The notes beneath the pieces are model-generated. The model was not told where the DNA came from. It saw only the letters and a program-made list of their open reading frames with translations, and ran no database searches. The position numbers and the translations under genes are program-made. A DNA stretch of 64,000 nucleotides from DATNPH01 sp036703315. GTDB taxonomy: Bacteria; Cyanobacteriota; Cyanobacteriia; Cyanobacteriales; Coleofasciculaceae. The stretch covers positions 1 to 64,000 of the forward strand of contig DATNPH010000191.1 of the NCBI GenBank assembly GCA_036703315.1, read 5' to 3'. Positions 47,336-56,022 of the stretch are shown here, piece by piece; the first letter of the stretch is position 1; the number at the start of each line of letters is the position of its first letter.

Positions 47336-47983
47336 ATGCATGAATTGGACGAACAGCTGCATCATCTGGTAATAGAAGCTTGTAAGCATCAACCAGGAAG
47401 TGCAGCACGTCAAAAAAATCTTACTAGGGTTATTCGTTTAGTAACAAATAAGCTTTGGAAAGAAAACAAGCCCTACTACCAAGATGCCTTGCAACAGACA
47501 TGGGTGTATTTCTGCCAAAATATCTGCGAAGGAAATACAGGCGAACCCTACAATCCTTCTCGTGGCAGTGTTATAACTTGGCTTAATTTCTACCTGAAGC
47601 GGCGACTCCAAGATTTCTACATAGATGACAAAAAACAGCAAGCTAGAACAGCTGTTACTCATTCTCAAGGATTGGGGGCAGCCGACAATGAAACCGTTGA
47701 CCCCATCGACAAGGTTGCGGCTGAACCCGATATGCCTCTCCTGCTTGAAGAGGTAAAAAAATGGGCTGAAAGTGATCCACAAGGTGAATTAAGCCAAGTT
47801 CACATCAGCAATCGTCCAGACGTAACTTGCCAACTTTTAATCTTGCGGCGCTTGCCTCCAGAAGAGAGCTGGAAAACTTTAGCGGCAGAGTTGAATCTAT
47901 CAATTTCGACATTGAGCAGTTTTTATCAGCGGCAGTGTTTACCTCGCTTGCGTAAATTTGGAGAATCGGAGGGATATCTATAG
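47336..47983 (+). CDS. Sigma-70-like (ECF-type) factor
   Basis: A 215-residue protein with sigma-like layout: a region 2-type helix pair (YYQDALQQTWVYFCQNICEG, then SVITWLNFYLKRRLQDFYID) and a C-terminal region 4-type helix-turn-helix (ESWKTLAAELNLSISTLSSF, then CLPRLRKFGE). Related proteins stand in front of DUF1822 genes in cyanobacteria. A GGAGG lies about 12 bases before the ATG, inside GGAGGAGCGATCGC. It heads the five-gene set that follows on the same strand (83 bp to the next gene) and is a good candidate for its regulator. Confidence 0.75.
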   Translation: MHELDEQLHHLVIEACKHQPGSAARQKNLTRVIRLVTNKLWKENKPYYQDALQQTWVYFCQNICEGNTGEPYNPSRGSVITWLNFYLKRRLQDFYIDDKKQQARTAVTHSQGLGAADNETVDPIDKVAAEPDMPLLLEEVKKWAESDPQGELSQVHISNRPDVTCQLLILRRLPPEESWKTLAAELNLSISTLSSFYQRQCLPRLRKFGESEGYL

Positions 47984-48066
47984 TAGGGAGTTCGAATTAA
48001 AGAGCCGTTGCCGTGCGATGCGTTAGTTGAGCTGGTAATCCACCCAAAAGTAGGAAGAGTAACACC

Positions 48067-49068
48067 ATGACCCACCATACGAATAAAGTAGAAGATTTTG
48101 CCCTACCACTGCCGATTACCCAGATGGCGCGGCACACGGCACAGAGGTTTGCCAGTACGCAACCCACTCCTCAAAAAGCAGAGCAAGTCCGGTTGAATAC
48201 CCTAGCTGTATGTGTCGTGAATGACTACTTGCAAATGATGGGTATTCCTACAGAGATTTCCGTTAGCGACAGCTGGAACCCAGTTGTGCAACTGTGTGCT
48301 GATATTGCTGACCTAGAGGTAACAGGGGTAGGTCGCCTAGAATGTCGTCCTGTGAGAAAACATCAGCCAACTTGCTATGTTCCACCAGAAGTTTGGTCAG
48401 ATCGGATTGGCTATGTTGTAGTTGAGATAGATGAATCCTCAGCTGAGGCAAGTATGTTGGGATTTACCCGAACAGCAGACACAGAAGAGTTAGCGCTTAA
48501 CCAACTACGACCGGCTGAAGATTTGATTGATCATTTAAATCCAGTCAATCCAACAGGGCAACCCGTAGCCACTGTTAGTGCCGCTGTTGTCCAGAGGACA
48601 AGAGTAAACTTGAGCCAATGGCTAACAAATGTTTTTGATACAGGTTGGCAAGCGATAGAAACGTTGTTGAACCCAGCAGAGCCTGATCTAGCCTTTAGTT
48701 TTCGAAGCATTGATAATGCAGTCTTAGTTGACTCGCAGCTGCCTGAGGTTGGCGTTGGACGTGGTAGGTTAATTGACTTTGGGACACAGTTGGCTGATTC
48801 CCCTGTTGCTCTGGTGGTTGAAGTAATACCACAATCGGAACAGAGAAAAGACATTGTACTACAGGTACATCCTACTGGTAATCAAGCGTATCTGCCCCCA
48901 TTACTCGAACTTACTGTGCTTGATGAAAGTGGTTTAGTCTTCCTAGAAGCCCAGGCAAGGAGTGCCGATAATTACATTCAATTGCAGTTCAGTGGTCTGT
49001 CTGGAGAGCAATTTAGCGTTAAAGTAGCTCTTGGTGAGGTCAGCGTTATGGAAGATTTTGTAGTTTAG
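48067..49068 (+). CDS. DUF1822 family protein
   Basis: A 333-residue soluble protein without signal peptide or membrane segment. The N-terminal half (VRLNTLAVCVVNDYLQMMGI, then ECRPVRKHQPTCYVPPEVW and IGYVVVEIDESSAEASMLGF) is the DUF1822 signature. The C-terminal third (about 255-325) is beta-rich. Function unknown. Members are found beside sigma-like factors and CHAT/CHASE2 genes, as here, so it may be the adaptor or a substrate of the system. Confidence 0.85.
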   Translation: MTHHTNKVEDFALPLPITQMARHTAQRFASTQPTPQKAEQVRLNTLAVCVVNDYLQMMGIPTEISVSDSWNPVVQLCADIADLEVTGVGRLECRPVRKHQPTCYVPPEVWSDRIGYVVVEIDESSAEASMLGFTRTADTEELALNQLRPAEDLIDHLNPVNPTGQPVATVSAAVVQRTRVNLSQWLTNVFDTGWQAIETLLNPAEPDLAFSFRSIDNAVLVDSQLPEVGVGRGRLIDFGTQLADSPVALVVEVIPQSEQRKDIVLQVHPTGNQAYLPPLLELTVLDESGLVFLEAQARSADNYIQLQFSGLSGEQFSVKVALGEVSVMEDFVV

Positions 49069-49208
49069 CCTGCATCAACGCCTAACCAAGTTTTACCCTT
49101 CTATCTGTGGATACTCTACAAGGCTGTTCCCCCTTTCTTTTCAGTGGGGGGTTGATGACGTAGTCACTACAGGACACACGTCCTTGTTAAAGGGAAAACA
49201 TTTACTGG

Positions 49209-51737
49209 ATGGCATTGCATAAGCTAGAGATGAGTGGAGATAGAACGACAGGGAGCAAACTACTAAATCATCTATACGCAGGTGCAAAGCCATTGACTTG
49301 CTCGGGAGAAGCTGTTGTGGGTAAATTAGTAGTCCTTAAGCTAGGGGATGGTAGCTTTGAACAGGGGTTTTCTGTCACGTTGCAGCTTGGGGAGGATGGC
49401 AGGAGTCCATCATTGGAAATCCAAGGCAAGCTACCCTCGACTTTAGAAATTCCTCAATACTACAGTGGTTGGGCTACCACTTATCGCCGCTTGGGGTTGC
49501 GTTCACGACTGGAAGCTTCCTCTAGACAAGTGACGAATGTTTCCAAGACTGAGAGTTGCTATAGTGCTGCTCAAGACTTACGCGATCGCTTAAATACTTG
49601 GCTATGCTCTGAGTCATTTCGTCCGATCCGAGAGAAATTACTCGAACAATTAATGCCATCCGATCAAGTCCGTATAATTATACAAACCGAAAATAGTTAT
49701 TTACGGCGACTTCCCTGGCATTTGTGGGACTTGTGCGATCGCTATCCCAAGGCGGAAATTGCTTTAAGTGCGCCTGTCTATGAACGTGTAGAACAATTAA
49801 CCTTACCCCACACCAAGGTTAGAATCCTAGCGATTTTAGGAAACAGTATCGGAATCAATACTCAGGCGGATCGACTCTTACTAGAACAGCTACCCGATGC
49901 AGAAATCAGCTTTCTTGTAGAGCCGCAACGCCAGGAGCTAACGGAAGAGCTTTGGAAACAAGGCTGGGATATTCTCTTTTTCGCTGGGCATAGTTCGAGT
50001 CAACCCAATGGCGAAACAGGTCGGATTTATCTCAATCAAACCGATAGCTTAACGATTGACCAGTTACGCTATGCATTGAAAAAAGCGGTTGAACGCGGCT
50101 TAAAAATTGCAATTTTCAACTCTTGTGATGGCTTGGGGTTAGCCAAAAATTTAGCGGATTTACAGATTCCGCAAATCATTATCATGCGAGAACCCGTGCC
50201 GGATCGAGTTTCACAAGAATTTTTAAAGTACTTCTTACAATCCTTTGCTCGTGGTGAGTCCTTCTACTTAGCCGTTCGAGAAGCCAGAGAAAAATTGCAA
50301 GGTTTAGAGGATCAATTTCCCTGTGCGACCTGGCTACCCATGATTTGCCAGAATCCTGCCGTCTTACCGCCGAGTTGGCAAGAATTGGGCGGAAGCGTCA
50401 TGAACGAAGCTCCCCTCCCCTTTAAGAGTGATTACTCTCCTGAAACAGCAAAATACTCCTTTCTACCCACTACACAACCGTCACCACGACCAAAATTAAG
50501 GGATAGACCAAGCTTGGGAAAAGTGGTTTCGATCAGTTTGGTTATAACGGCTTTGGTAATGGTGATACGACAGCTAGGTATAATCCAACCCCTAGAGTTG
50601 AAAGCTTTTGATTTCCTGATGCGCTCTAGACCAGCTGAACCACCCGATTCGCGGCTGTTAGTAGTCACAGTGACTGAAGAGGATATTCAGGCTCAGCAGC
50701 AAGAGCTAAAAGGCCTCAATCCTCCGAGGTCACTATCTGATCGCTCACTGGCACGACTGTTGGAAACCCTGGAGTCGTATCAACCTAGAGCGATCGGCTT
50801 AGATATCTTTCGTGATTTCCCAGTAGGAGCAGACTATCAAGATTTGGCAAGGCGTATGCGTCAGAGCGATCGCTTCTTTGCCACATGCCAAGTTAGTAGC
50901 CCAGAAACTAATAACCCCGGCATTGCGCCGCCTCCAGAAAGTCCGGCAGAACATCAAGGGTTTAGTGATGTGGTAGTGGATCCTGATGGCGTTGTGCGTC
51001 GTCATCTATTGGGTATGGATCCGCCTGCTGCATCTCCTTGTACTCCCTCTTACGCTCTCAGCACCAAGCTAGCCTTCCACTACCTAGCAGCCAAAGGAAT
51101 TTCACCCAAAGCCATAGACTATAGATACTTACAGCTTGGAACTACGACCCTTACACGCTTAGAGTCCCATAGTGGGGGTTACCAAAACATTGATGCCTGG
51201 GGTCGCCAAGTGCTGTTGAATTATCGCTCCTACCGCTCTCCCCAAGATTTGGCTGAGCGAGTCACTCTCACCGAAGTCCTGAAAGGTCAACTCAATCCCA
51301 GTATGGTAAAAGACCGGATTGTTCTCATCGGTGTTACAGCTCCCAGCAGAAAGGATTATTTTTCTACGCCCTACAGCCCCTACCGTGCTGGTCAGGAGCT
51401 TTCCAAAGACATGCCTGGAGTAGTCCTTCATGCACAAATGGTCAGTCAGATTATCAGCGCGGTTTTGGATCATCGACCACTGTTGTGGATCTGGCCCGCA
51501 TGGGGTGAAGCGCTGTGGATCTGGGGCTGGTCGCTGGCAGGCGCTCTGCTGTCTTGGCGTTTTCAATTATTGTTACGCTTGGGGCTAATTGGAGGAACTT
51601 TCTTCATCTTGTATGGTCTTTGTTCTGGTCTTTTAACACAAGGTGGCTGGGTGCCCCTCGTCCCATCAGCATTGGCTCTAGTGTCTACTAGTGGTGGTCT
51701 TATCGTCTACAGCGTGTTCCAAATCCAGCGAAAGTAG
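49209..51737 (+). CDS. CHAT protease-like domain fused to CHASE2 sensor
   Basis: An 842-residue fusion of two domains that rarely signal alone. Residues about 140-390 form a CHAT (caspase-like) domain with the His-Cys dyad: His261 in LFFAGHSS and Cys306 in AIFNSCDG. A membrane helix (about 438-455) leads to an extracytoplasmic CHASE2 domain (about 456-750: LELKAFDFLMRSRP, RAIGLDIFRDFP, DRIVLIGVTAPSRKDYFST), and three C-terminal helices (about 757-837) close it. CHASE2 would sense an external signal and control a cytoplasmic protease, where most CHASE2 proteins carry a kinase or cyclase. Both catalytic residues are intact. The start ATG lies 140 bp after the DUF1822 gene. Confidence 0.88.
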   Translation: MALHKLEMSGDRTTGSKLLNHLYAGAKPLTCSGEAVVGKLVVLKLGDGSFEQGFSVTLQLGEDGRSPSLEIQGKLPSTLEIPQYYSGWATTYRRLGLRSRLEASSRQVTNVSKTESCYSAAQDLRDRLNTWLCSESFRPIREKLLEQLMPSDQVRIIIQTENSYLRRLPWHLWDLCDRYPKAEIALSAPVYERVEQLTLPHTKVRILAILGNSIGINTQADRLLLEQLPDAEISFLVEPQRQELTEELWKQGWDILFFAGHSSSQPNGETGRIYLNQTDSLTIDQLRYALKKAVERGLKIAIFNSCDGLGLAKNLADLQIPQIIIMREPVPDRVSQEFLKYFLQSFARGESFYLAVREAREKLQGLEDQFPCATWLPMICQNPAVLPPSWQELGGSVMNEAPLPFKSDYSPETAKYSFLPTTQPSPRPKLRDRPSLGKVVSISLVITALVMVIRQLGIIQPLELKAFDFLMRSRPAEPPDSRLLVVTVTEEDIQAQQQELKGLNPPRSLSDRSLARLLETLESYQPRAIGLDIFRDFPVGADYQDLARRMRQSDRFFATCQVSSPETNNPGIAPPPESPAEHQGFSDVVVDPDGVVRRHLLGMDPPAASPCTPSYALSTKLAFHYLAAKGISPKAIDYRYLQLGTTTLTRLESHSGGYQNIDAWGRQVLLNYRSYRSPQDLAERVTLTEVLKGQLNPSMVKDRIVLIGVTAPSRKDYFSTPYSPYRAGQELSKDMPGVVLHAQMVSQIISAVLDHRPLLWIWPAWGEALWIWGWSLAGALLSWRFQLLLRLGLIGGTFFILYGLCSGLLTQGGWVPLVPSALALVSTSGGLIVYSVFQIQRK

Positions 51738-51757
51738 TCTATATTTACGTTGAAATC

Positions 51758-52672
51758 ATGATTTACATAAGTTTATCTAAACTACCAAAGATACTAGTGA
51801 TCGCAAAGCGCTGCTGCATAGCACCGCTCACTTTGGCGCTTATCGGTGCCTATTTCCCGCCTCTATCAAGCAGCAACTTAGCAGCGCAAGCACAATCGGC
51901 AATACCAGATGCCTCAGTACCACAGAACACAGAGAGCCAGGGTGGTAGACCTAGGGTCGGTACACTGCAACCAGGGGGAACTCATGCACAAGACGTAGAG
52001 GGGCAAGGTGGTAGGCCTGAGGGCAATACACGGCAACCAGGGGGAACCCGTGGTGCGTGTCCACGGGTAAACAAGCCTCTTACAGCTTTAGTGCCTATGA
52101 CTAAGGAAACTTCAGGTGCAAGTCAAAACTCCAACGCAGCGAAGGCTACCTCAAACTCTAGCTTGGGCTTAACTGTTGCTGAGCGTCCAACGTTCTGGTT
52201 TTATGTTCCTTATTCATTCAATCCCTCACGCCGTATTGAGTTTGTGCTGCAAGATGAGGAGGGTAATGATATCTATCAGACTTCATCCACAGAGTCTGGC
52301 ATTTTGCCCGGTGTTGTCGGATTTCAGTTGCCCTCTACAGCACCAGCGCTTCAGGTCAACCGAGTGTATCGTTGGTTTTTCTTAGTTTACTGCAAGCCAG
52401 AAGAGCCGATCCATGTTGAAGGGATAGTGAAACGGGTTGCACTAAACTCGTCACTCGCTCGTCAGTTGGAGCAAGCCAAACCCGAGGAGAAATTTGCCCT
52501 TTATGCTAAAGCCGGTATTTCGCAGGAGGCGCTGACCTCTCTTGCCGCACTTCGTCGCCAGAATCCAGAGAATGCGACACTGAAGGATGAGTGGATTCAA
52601 TTGTTGAAGTCTATGAACTTAGATGCGATCGCTCAAGAACCAATCACAACCATGTTGACCCCTAAAAAATAA
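51758..52672 (+). CDS. Secreted DUF928 family protein
   Basis: A 304-residue protein with an N-terminal signal segment (CCIAPLTLALIGAYFPPLSS, about 20-39), then a low-complexity region with two copies of GGRP...QPGGT (about 61-92), and a DUF928 domain (about 140-290: PTFWFYVPYSFNPSRRIEF, SGILPGVVGFQLP, YRWFFLVYC). The fold and role are unknown. It starts only 20 bp after the CHAT-CHASE2 gene, so the two are surely co-transcribed. Being outside, it could carry or shape the signal CHASE2 reads. Confidence 0.87.
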   Translation: MIYISLSKLPKILVIAKRCCIAPLTLALIGAYFPPLSSSNLAAQAQSAIPDASVPQNTESQGGRPRVGTLQPGGTHAQDVEGQGGRPEGNTRQPGGTRGACPRVNKPLTALVPMTKETSGASQNSNAAKATSNSSLGLTVAERPTFWFYVPYSFNPSRRIEFVLQDEEGNDIYQTSSTESGILPGVVGFQLPSTAPALQVNRVYRWFFLVYCKPEEPIHVEGIVKRVALNSSLARQLEQAKPEEKFALYAKAGISQEALTSLAALRRQNPENATLKDEWIQLLKSMNLDAIAQEPITTMLTPKK

Positions 52673-52790
52673 GGTCTAGTTATCAAAATTTTCCAGACTA
52701 CTAATCGCTGCTGACTTTCTCAAAGGTTCAGTAGATAACATTGTTGGTTCCCAAACAACCACAGTCGTTTGCACGATTCCAGGGTGTGCT

Positions 52791-54377
52791 ATGGATACTT
52801 TCCGACTTAGTGTTCTTAAACCTCGCTACGAGGAACTCTTTGCCAGTTGCCAAATCAGAAGTAGCTGGCTAGACCGAATTGCAAGGGTTGCTCAATATCT
52901 TGGAAATCAGCGAGCGCAATATAATCCCATAGAAGCTCAAACCACCGTGCCTTGGTGGTTTATCGGCATCCTGCACTATCGAGAAGCCAACTTTCAAGAG
53001 GGTCACCTCCACAATGGTGATCCTCTTACAGGTCGCACTATCCATTTTCCACAAGGTCGCCCTCTAGCTCCACCTGCCAACGGATTTGCCTACACGTTTG
53101 TTGAAAGTGCGGTAGATGCCCTGTGCATGATGAAATACCACAGAGCCAAAGATCGGTCAGTTGCAGCATGGCTTTGGCGTTTCGAGATGTGGGAAGGGTT
53201 CCGTTATGCGAGCAAGGGCATCAACTCAGAGTACCTGTGGAATGGAACCAATCATTTTGGTTCTGGACTTAATCAGGGGAAGTTCGTCTCAGATGACCAG
53301 TTTGACCCGACTGCCAAGTCAGACCAGGTAGGGACAGCCGCGATTGTTTGGTATCTGCTTTACAAAGGGATGCTAGGTGCCGAGGGTCAGGAACTCCTAG
53401 CTACACCAACTCAGACAGGTTCTAACGGGAATACATCTGTCTTGGCATCCGTAGCAGCTGATTCGTCTTTCAATTACACGAGCGGCTCTGTTACGGCTAG
53501 TACAGTAGCTTTTCAGACGCCAGCCCCCATTGAGCTGCTCAATGTCTTTAAGTATTATCGGCAAATGCCGCACCAAGATGCCGCGATCGCGTGGCTACAA
53601 CACCAGATACCTGCTAACCTCCTAGCTGAATTTGCTCGTCGGTGGCGAGAGGATAGCACCAACCGAGTAGTGGCTCCCGTGGAACAGGTGCCTTCGCCTG
53701 TCATTCCCCTACCAACGTCCTTACCTGTTGTCCCCCCAGCAGCAGTAGTTAAACCCCGCTCACTTGCCGAACAGATTATCGACTATTGCGAGGAAAAGGG
53801 ATACAAAATTGATCGGGGAATTGGGGAAAAGAACATCATTTACGTTGAAGGAATGTATCCTGACGGGCAACTCAATAATGATGAATTCAACGTTTGGAAT
53901 GACTCTCGCTTGGTGATTGAGTTCAAAAATGGCAAACCTGAGATTATTGGGGCGTGGGAAGCCACCACAGAGCCAGGGCAGTACTACACTATAAATCCGA
54001 TAAATGCTGGAGGAGCGGCTCGGATTGCCTTTGGTCAGTATCAGGCTTGGCAGGTAGGAATGCATGGTCAAGCGGATCCGCACGAAGCCTTAATTCAGAC
54101 TGGCGGAACGGTAATAGTACACCGAGACTTAAATCAAGATGGTGTCAGAACTGGCGATCGCACAGATATGGGTTTCTTTGGAATCAATCAGCACTGGGGT
54201 GGCAACTCACCTCAAAGTGATATAGGACGTTGGAGTGCCGGTTGTTTGGTTGGCAGAACACGCGATGGGCACCAAGAGTTCATGGCATTGTGTAAACAAG
54301 ACCCTCGTTACCAGAAAAATCGAGAATTTGTTTTTCTGGCTATAGTAATTCCAGGAGATGAGTTGTTTCGGCACTAG
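52791..54377 (+). CDS. Two-domain cell-wall-enzyme-like protein
   Basis: A 528-residue protein. The N-terminal half has HYREANFQEGHLHNGDPLTG (62-81) and GRTIHFPQGRP, a motif of phage-like and cyanobacterial lysozyme-related proteins, with a likely catalytic Glu65. A Pro-rich linker (about 302-320) leads to a C-terminal domain with DLNQDGVRTGDRTD, resembling a calcium site, and IGRWSAGCLVG, where Ser482-Ala-Gly-Cys485 resembles the S-x-G-C of L,D-transpeptidase folds. There is no signal peptide, which is odd for a wall enzyme. The gene follows DUF928 by 118 bp. It may be part of the same unit or an unrelated wall or phage-derived gene. Confidence 0.65.
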   Translation: MDTFRLSVLKPRYEELFASCQIRSSWLDRIARVAQYLGNQRAQYNPIEAQTTVPWWFIGILHYREANFQEGHLHNGDPLTGRTIHFPQGRPLAPPANGFAYTFVESAVDALCMMKYHRAKDRSVAAWLWRFEMWEGFRYASKGINSEYLWNGTNHFGSGLNQGKFVSDDQFDPTAKSDQVGTAAIVWYLLYKGMLGAEGQELLATPTQTGSNGNTSVLASVAADSSFNYTSGSVTASTVAFQTPAPIELLNVFKYYRQMPHQDAAIAWLQHQIPANLLAEFARRWREDSTNRVVAPVEQVPSPVIPLPTSLPVVPPAAVVKPRSLAEQIIDYCEEKGYKIDRGIGEKNIIYVEGMYPDGQLNNDEFNVWNDSRLVIEFKNGKPEIIGAWEATTEPGQYYTINPINAGGAARIAFGQYQAWQVGMHGQADPHEALIQTGGTVIVHRDLNQDGVRTGDRTDMGFFGINQHWGGNSPQSDIGRWSAGCLVGRTRDGHQEFMALCKQDPRYQKNREFVFLAIVIPGDELFRH

Positions 54378-54392
54378 CCTCATGAGGCTAGT
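54373..54392. terminator. Perfect 20-bp palindrome over a stop codon
   Basis: ACTAGCCTCATGAGGCTAGT is perfectly self-complementary and contains the TAG stop (54375-54377) of the preceding gene. No T-tract follows. It may be a protein-binding site, or a hairpin that separates the convergent tRNA-His transcript. Confidence 0.6.
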
Positions 54393-54437
54393 CCCATACA
54401 ATAAGAGCACGACAAGGCTGTGCTTTTCTCAAACAAG

Positions 54438-54511
54438 GGCGAACGACGGGACTCGAACCCGCGAGTGGTGGAACCACAATCCACTGCCTTAACCACTTGG
54501 CTACGCTCGCC
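54438..54511 (-). tRNA. tRNA-His (anticodon GTG)
   Basis: On the minus strand the RNA starts GGCGAGCGTAGCCAAGTGG, has the anticodon loop ATTGTGGTT with anticodon GTG, and ends CGGGTTCGAGTCCCG...CGCC. A seven-pair acceptor stem forms when the first G is taken as the G-1 that marks tRNA-His, opposite C73. The CCA end is not encoded. Confidence 0.95.
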
Positions 54512-54620
54512 ATACCGTTTTTCAATATAGCATCTGATTTGTTGATTTGCATTGGCAATTGAAAAGGAACTCTAATGTCAGAGGATACAGTCGTAGCTGA
54601 TAGGTGGTTATCGAAGTTAC

Positions 54621-55001
54621 ATGAAGGTTTTAAAAATTGTTGCAGCGATTGGTGGAGCAGCCTTGGCAGGCTTGGGAGTGGCGATGGCTCTGACAAATCC
54701 CAGCCAAGAGAGCTATGAGGCGTATGCTCTTGAGAAGCTGACAGCCTATCTAAAAGATGAAGCTTGTCTGCAAGCACCAAGTGTCTTTGGGAACGTGCTC
54801 CAACGTCAATGCAAAACCCTGGTTGACACGGGACGCCCACAAATTCAGCAACTTATTTCCCAAACTACACAGCGAAAGAACTTTCTTTTTTTCAGCATTT
54901 ATCAAACCAATTTAGGAATCAGTACATTCTTACCTAGTTATCACTTTGAGACATTAGGAGTTTTTCAAAACTTTTACATTTACCAGGCTCAACAGCAGTA
55001 A
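54621..55001 (+). CDS. DUF4359 family protein
   Basis: A 126-residue protein with a hydrophobic N-terminal segment (VAAIGGAALAGLGVAMALT, about 7-25) that is a signal peptide or anchor, and a short exported domain with SYEAYALEKLTAYLKDEAC and two further cysteines (in FGNVLQRQCKTL and before). This layout matches DUF4359, of unknown function. The last codons are repeated downstream (see 54972-55048). Confidence 0.8.
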   Translation: MKVLKIVAAIGGAALAGLGVAMALTNPSQESYEAYALEKLTAYLKDEACLQAPSVFGNVLQRQCKTLVDTGRPQIQQLISQTTQRKNFLFFSIYQTNLGISTFLPSYHFETLGVFQNFYIYQAQQQ

Positions 55002-55048
55002 TACTTTTTTAAAGTTTTACACTTACCAAGCTCAACAGCAGTAATACT
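54972..55048. repeat. Duplicated 3' end of the DUF4359 gene (43-bp period)
   Basis: TTTTACATTTACCAGGCTCA... (54972-55005) and its copy at 55015-55048 agree at 32 of 34 positions. The second copy lies after the stop codon and includes another TAA in the same context. Confidence 0.85.
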
Positions 55049-55061
55049 AAGGGCTAAAGAA

Positions 55062-55129
55062 GCGTGAAGGGTGAAGGATAAGGTATGAAAATTAAGCCTT
55101 CATACTTCATCCTTTATCCTTCATCCTTT
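55062..55129. terminator. Long inverted repeat
   Basis: GAAGGATA (55073-55080) pairs with TATCCTTC (55115-55122), and GTATGAA (55083-55089) with TTCATAC (55099-55105); weaker pairing extends the stem. It has the GGATGAAGGATAAAG-type words common in cyanobacterial spacers. Beyond it, 55130-56022 has no gene I can support; an imperfect hairpin lies at 55359-55390. Confidence 0.6.
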
Positions 55130-56022
55130 AGTTGACTGACCCCTTATTATGCGATGTGCGCCGCTGATCCCCCCACAATCCTCCACTTCTCAAGAGGGGG
55201 AAACGGGAGGAGTAGTTTTGATTGGTTTTGGCGTTACTAAGTTACTCACTCAAACAGCAATGTTACACACGGATACGATTGTCGGTAGCCCGGATCGCGT
55301 TGGTTGGCAAGTTCACAACCGCGAAACTGGAAGAATGCGGGATCACTTAAAACACCGATAGCCCCAGTTGGTGAATAACCACTGAGGCTAATTGTTGCAG
55401 ATTATGATGAGCTAAACTGTCGTGCATTTAAATCACGTATTGTCTGTTAAGGAGTTCCCTTTCACCAAATCCTCATACCTTAAATGCTGAACAGCTTAGC
55501 TCTAGGATGCAATCTTTGTCACAAAGGCATCATACTTACTCCCATAGGTGGTATCGAAGACTTTTTTGATGTGCGCCTGTAATCTGGAACCGGATGATGT
55601 TTGGGTTTGCACCAGGGGCGACTATAAAGTCATCGTCCAAAGGAAACTCACTCACTGTCAGACTTGATCGTTTATTTGCAGCAATTTTTTTATAGTTTCA
55701 TTAGTTGATTAACTAATCATTGCAACCAACAACTTCAACTTTTTAAGGGGTGAAGGTATCAGTCTTTGGTTATAGGAGTGTATCCACTAATTCCCTCTAA
55801 CGAGACAGGTTTAGATTAGTTAGATGATTTAGGCTTCTAATAGTAAATATTTTTGGAGATTAAAACCTTCAAATTAAGTAAGTGCAAGAAATAAAGTATG
55901 CAGATATCTGAAACTGCAATAGTTTTAGAAAAGCATTTTCTTTCGGGCTTACCTTATTAACTCTTGGCTGCTCAACAATTAGTAAGCTGTTTATCCTGCC
56001 ATATTAGAGGAGAAAATTACTC

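Noticed and set aside
55149..55361. 70-residue plus-strand frame
   Set aside because: No family, no clear ribosome binding site, low-complexity start; cannot be supported as a gene.
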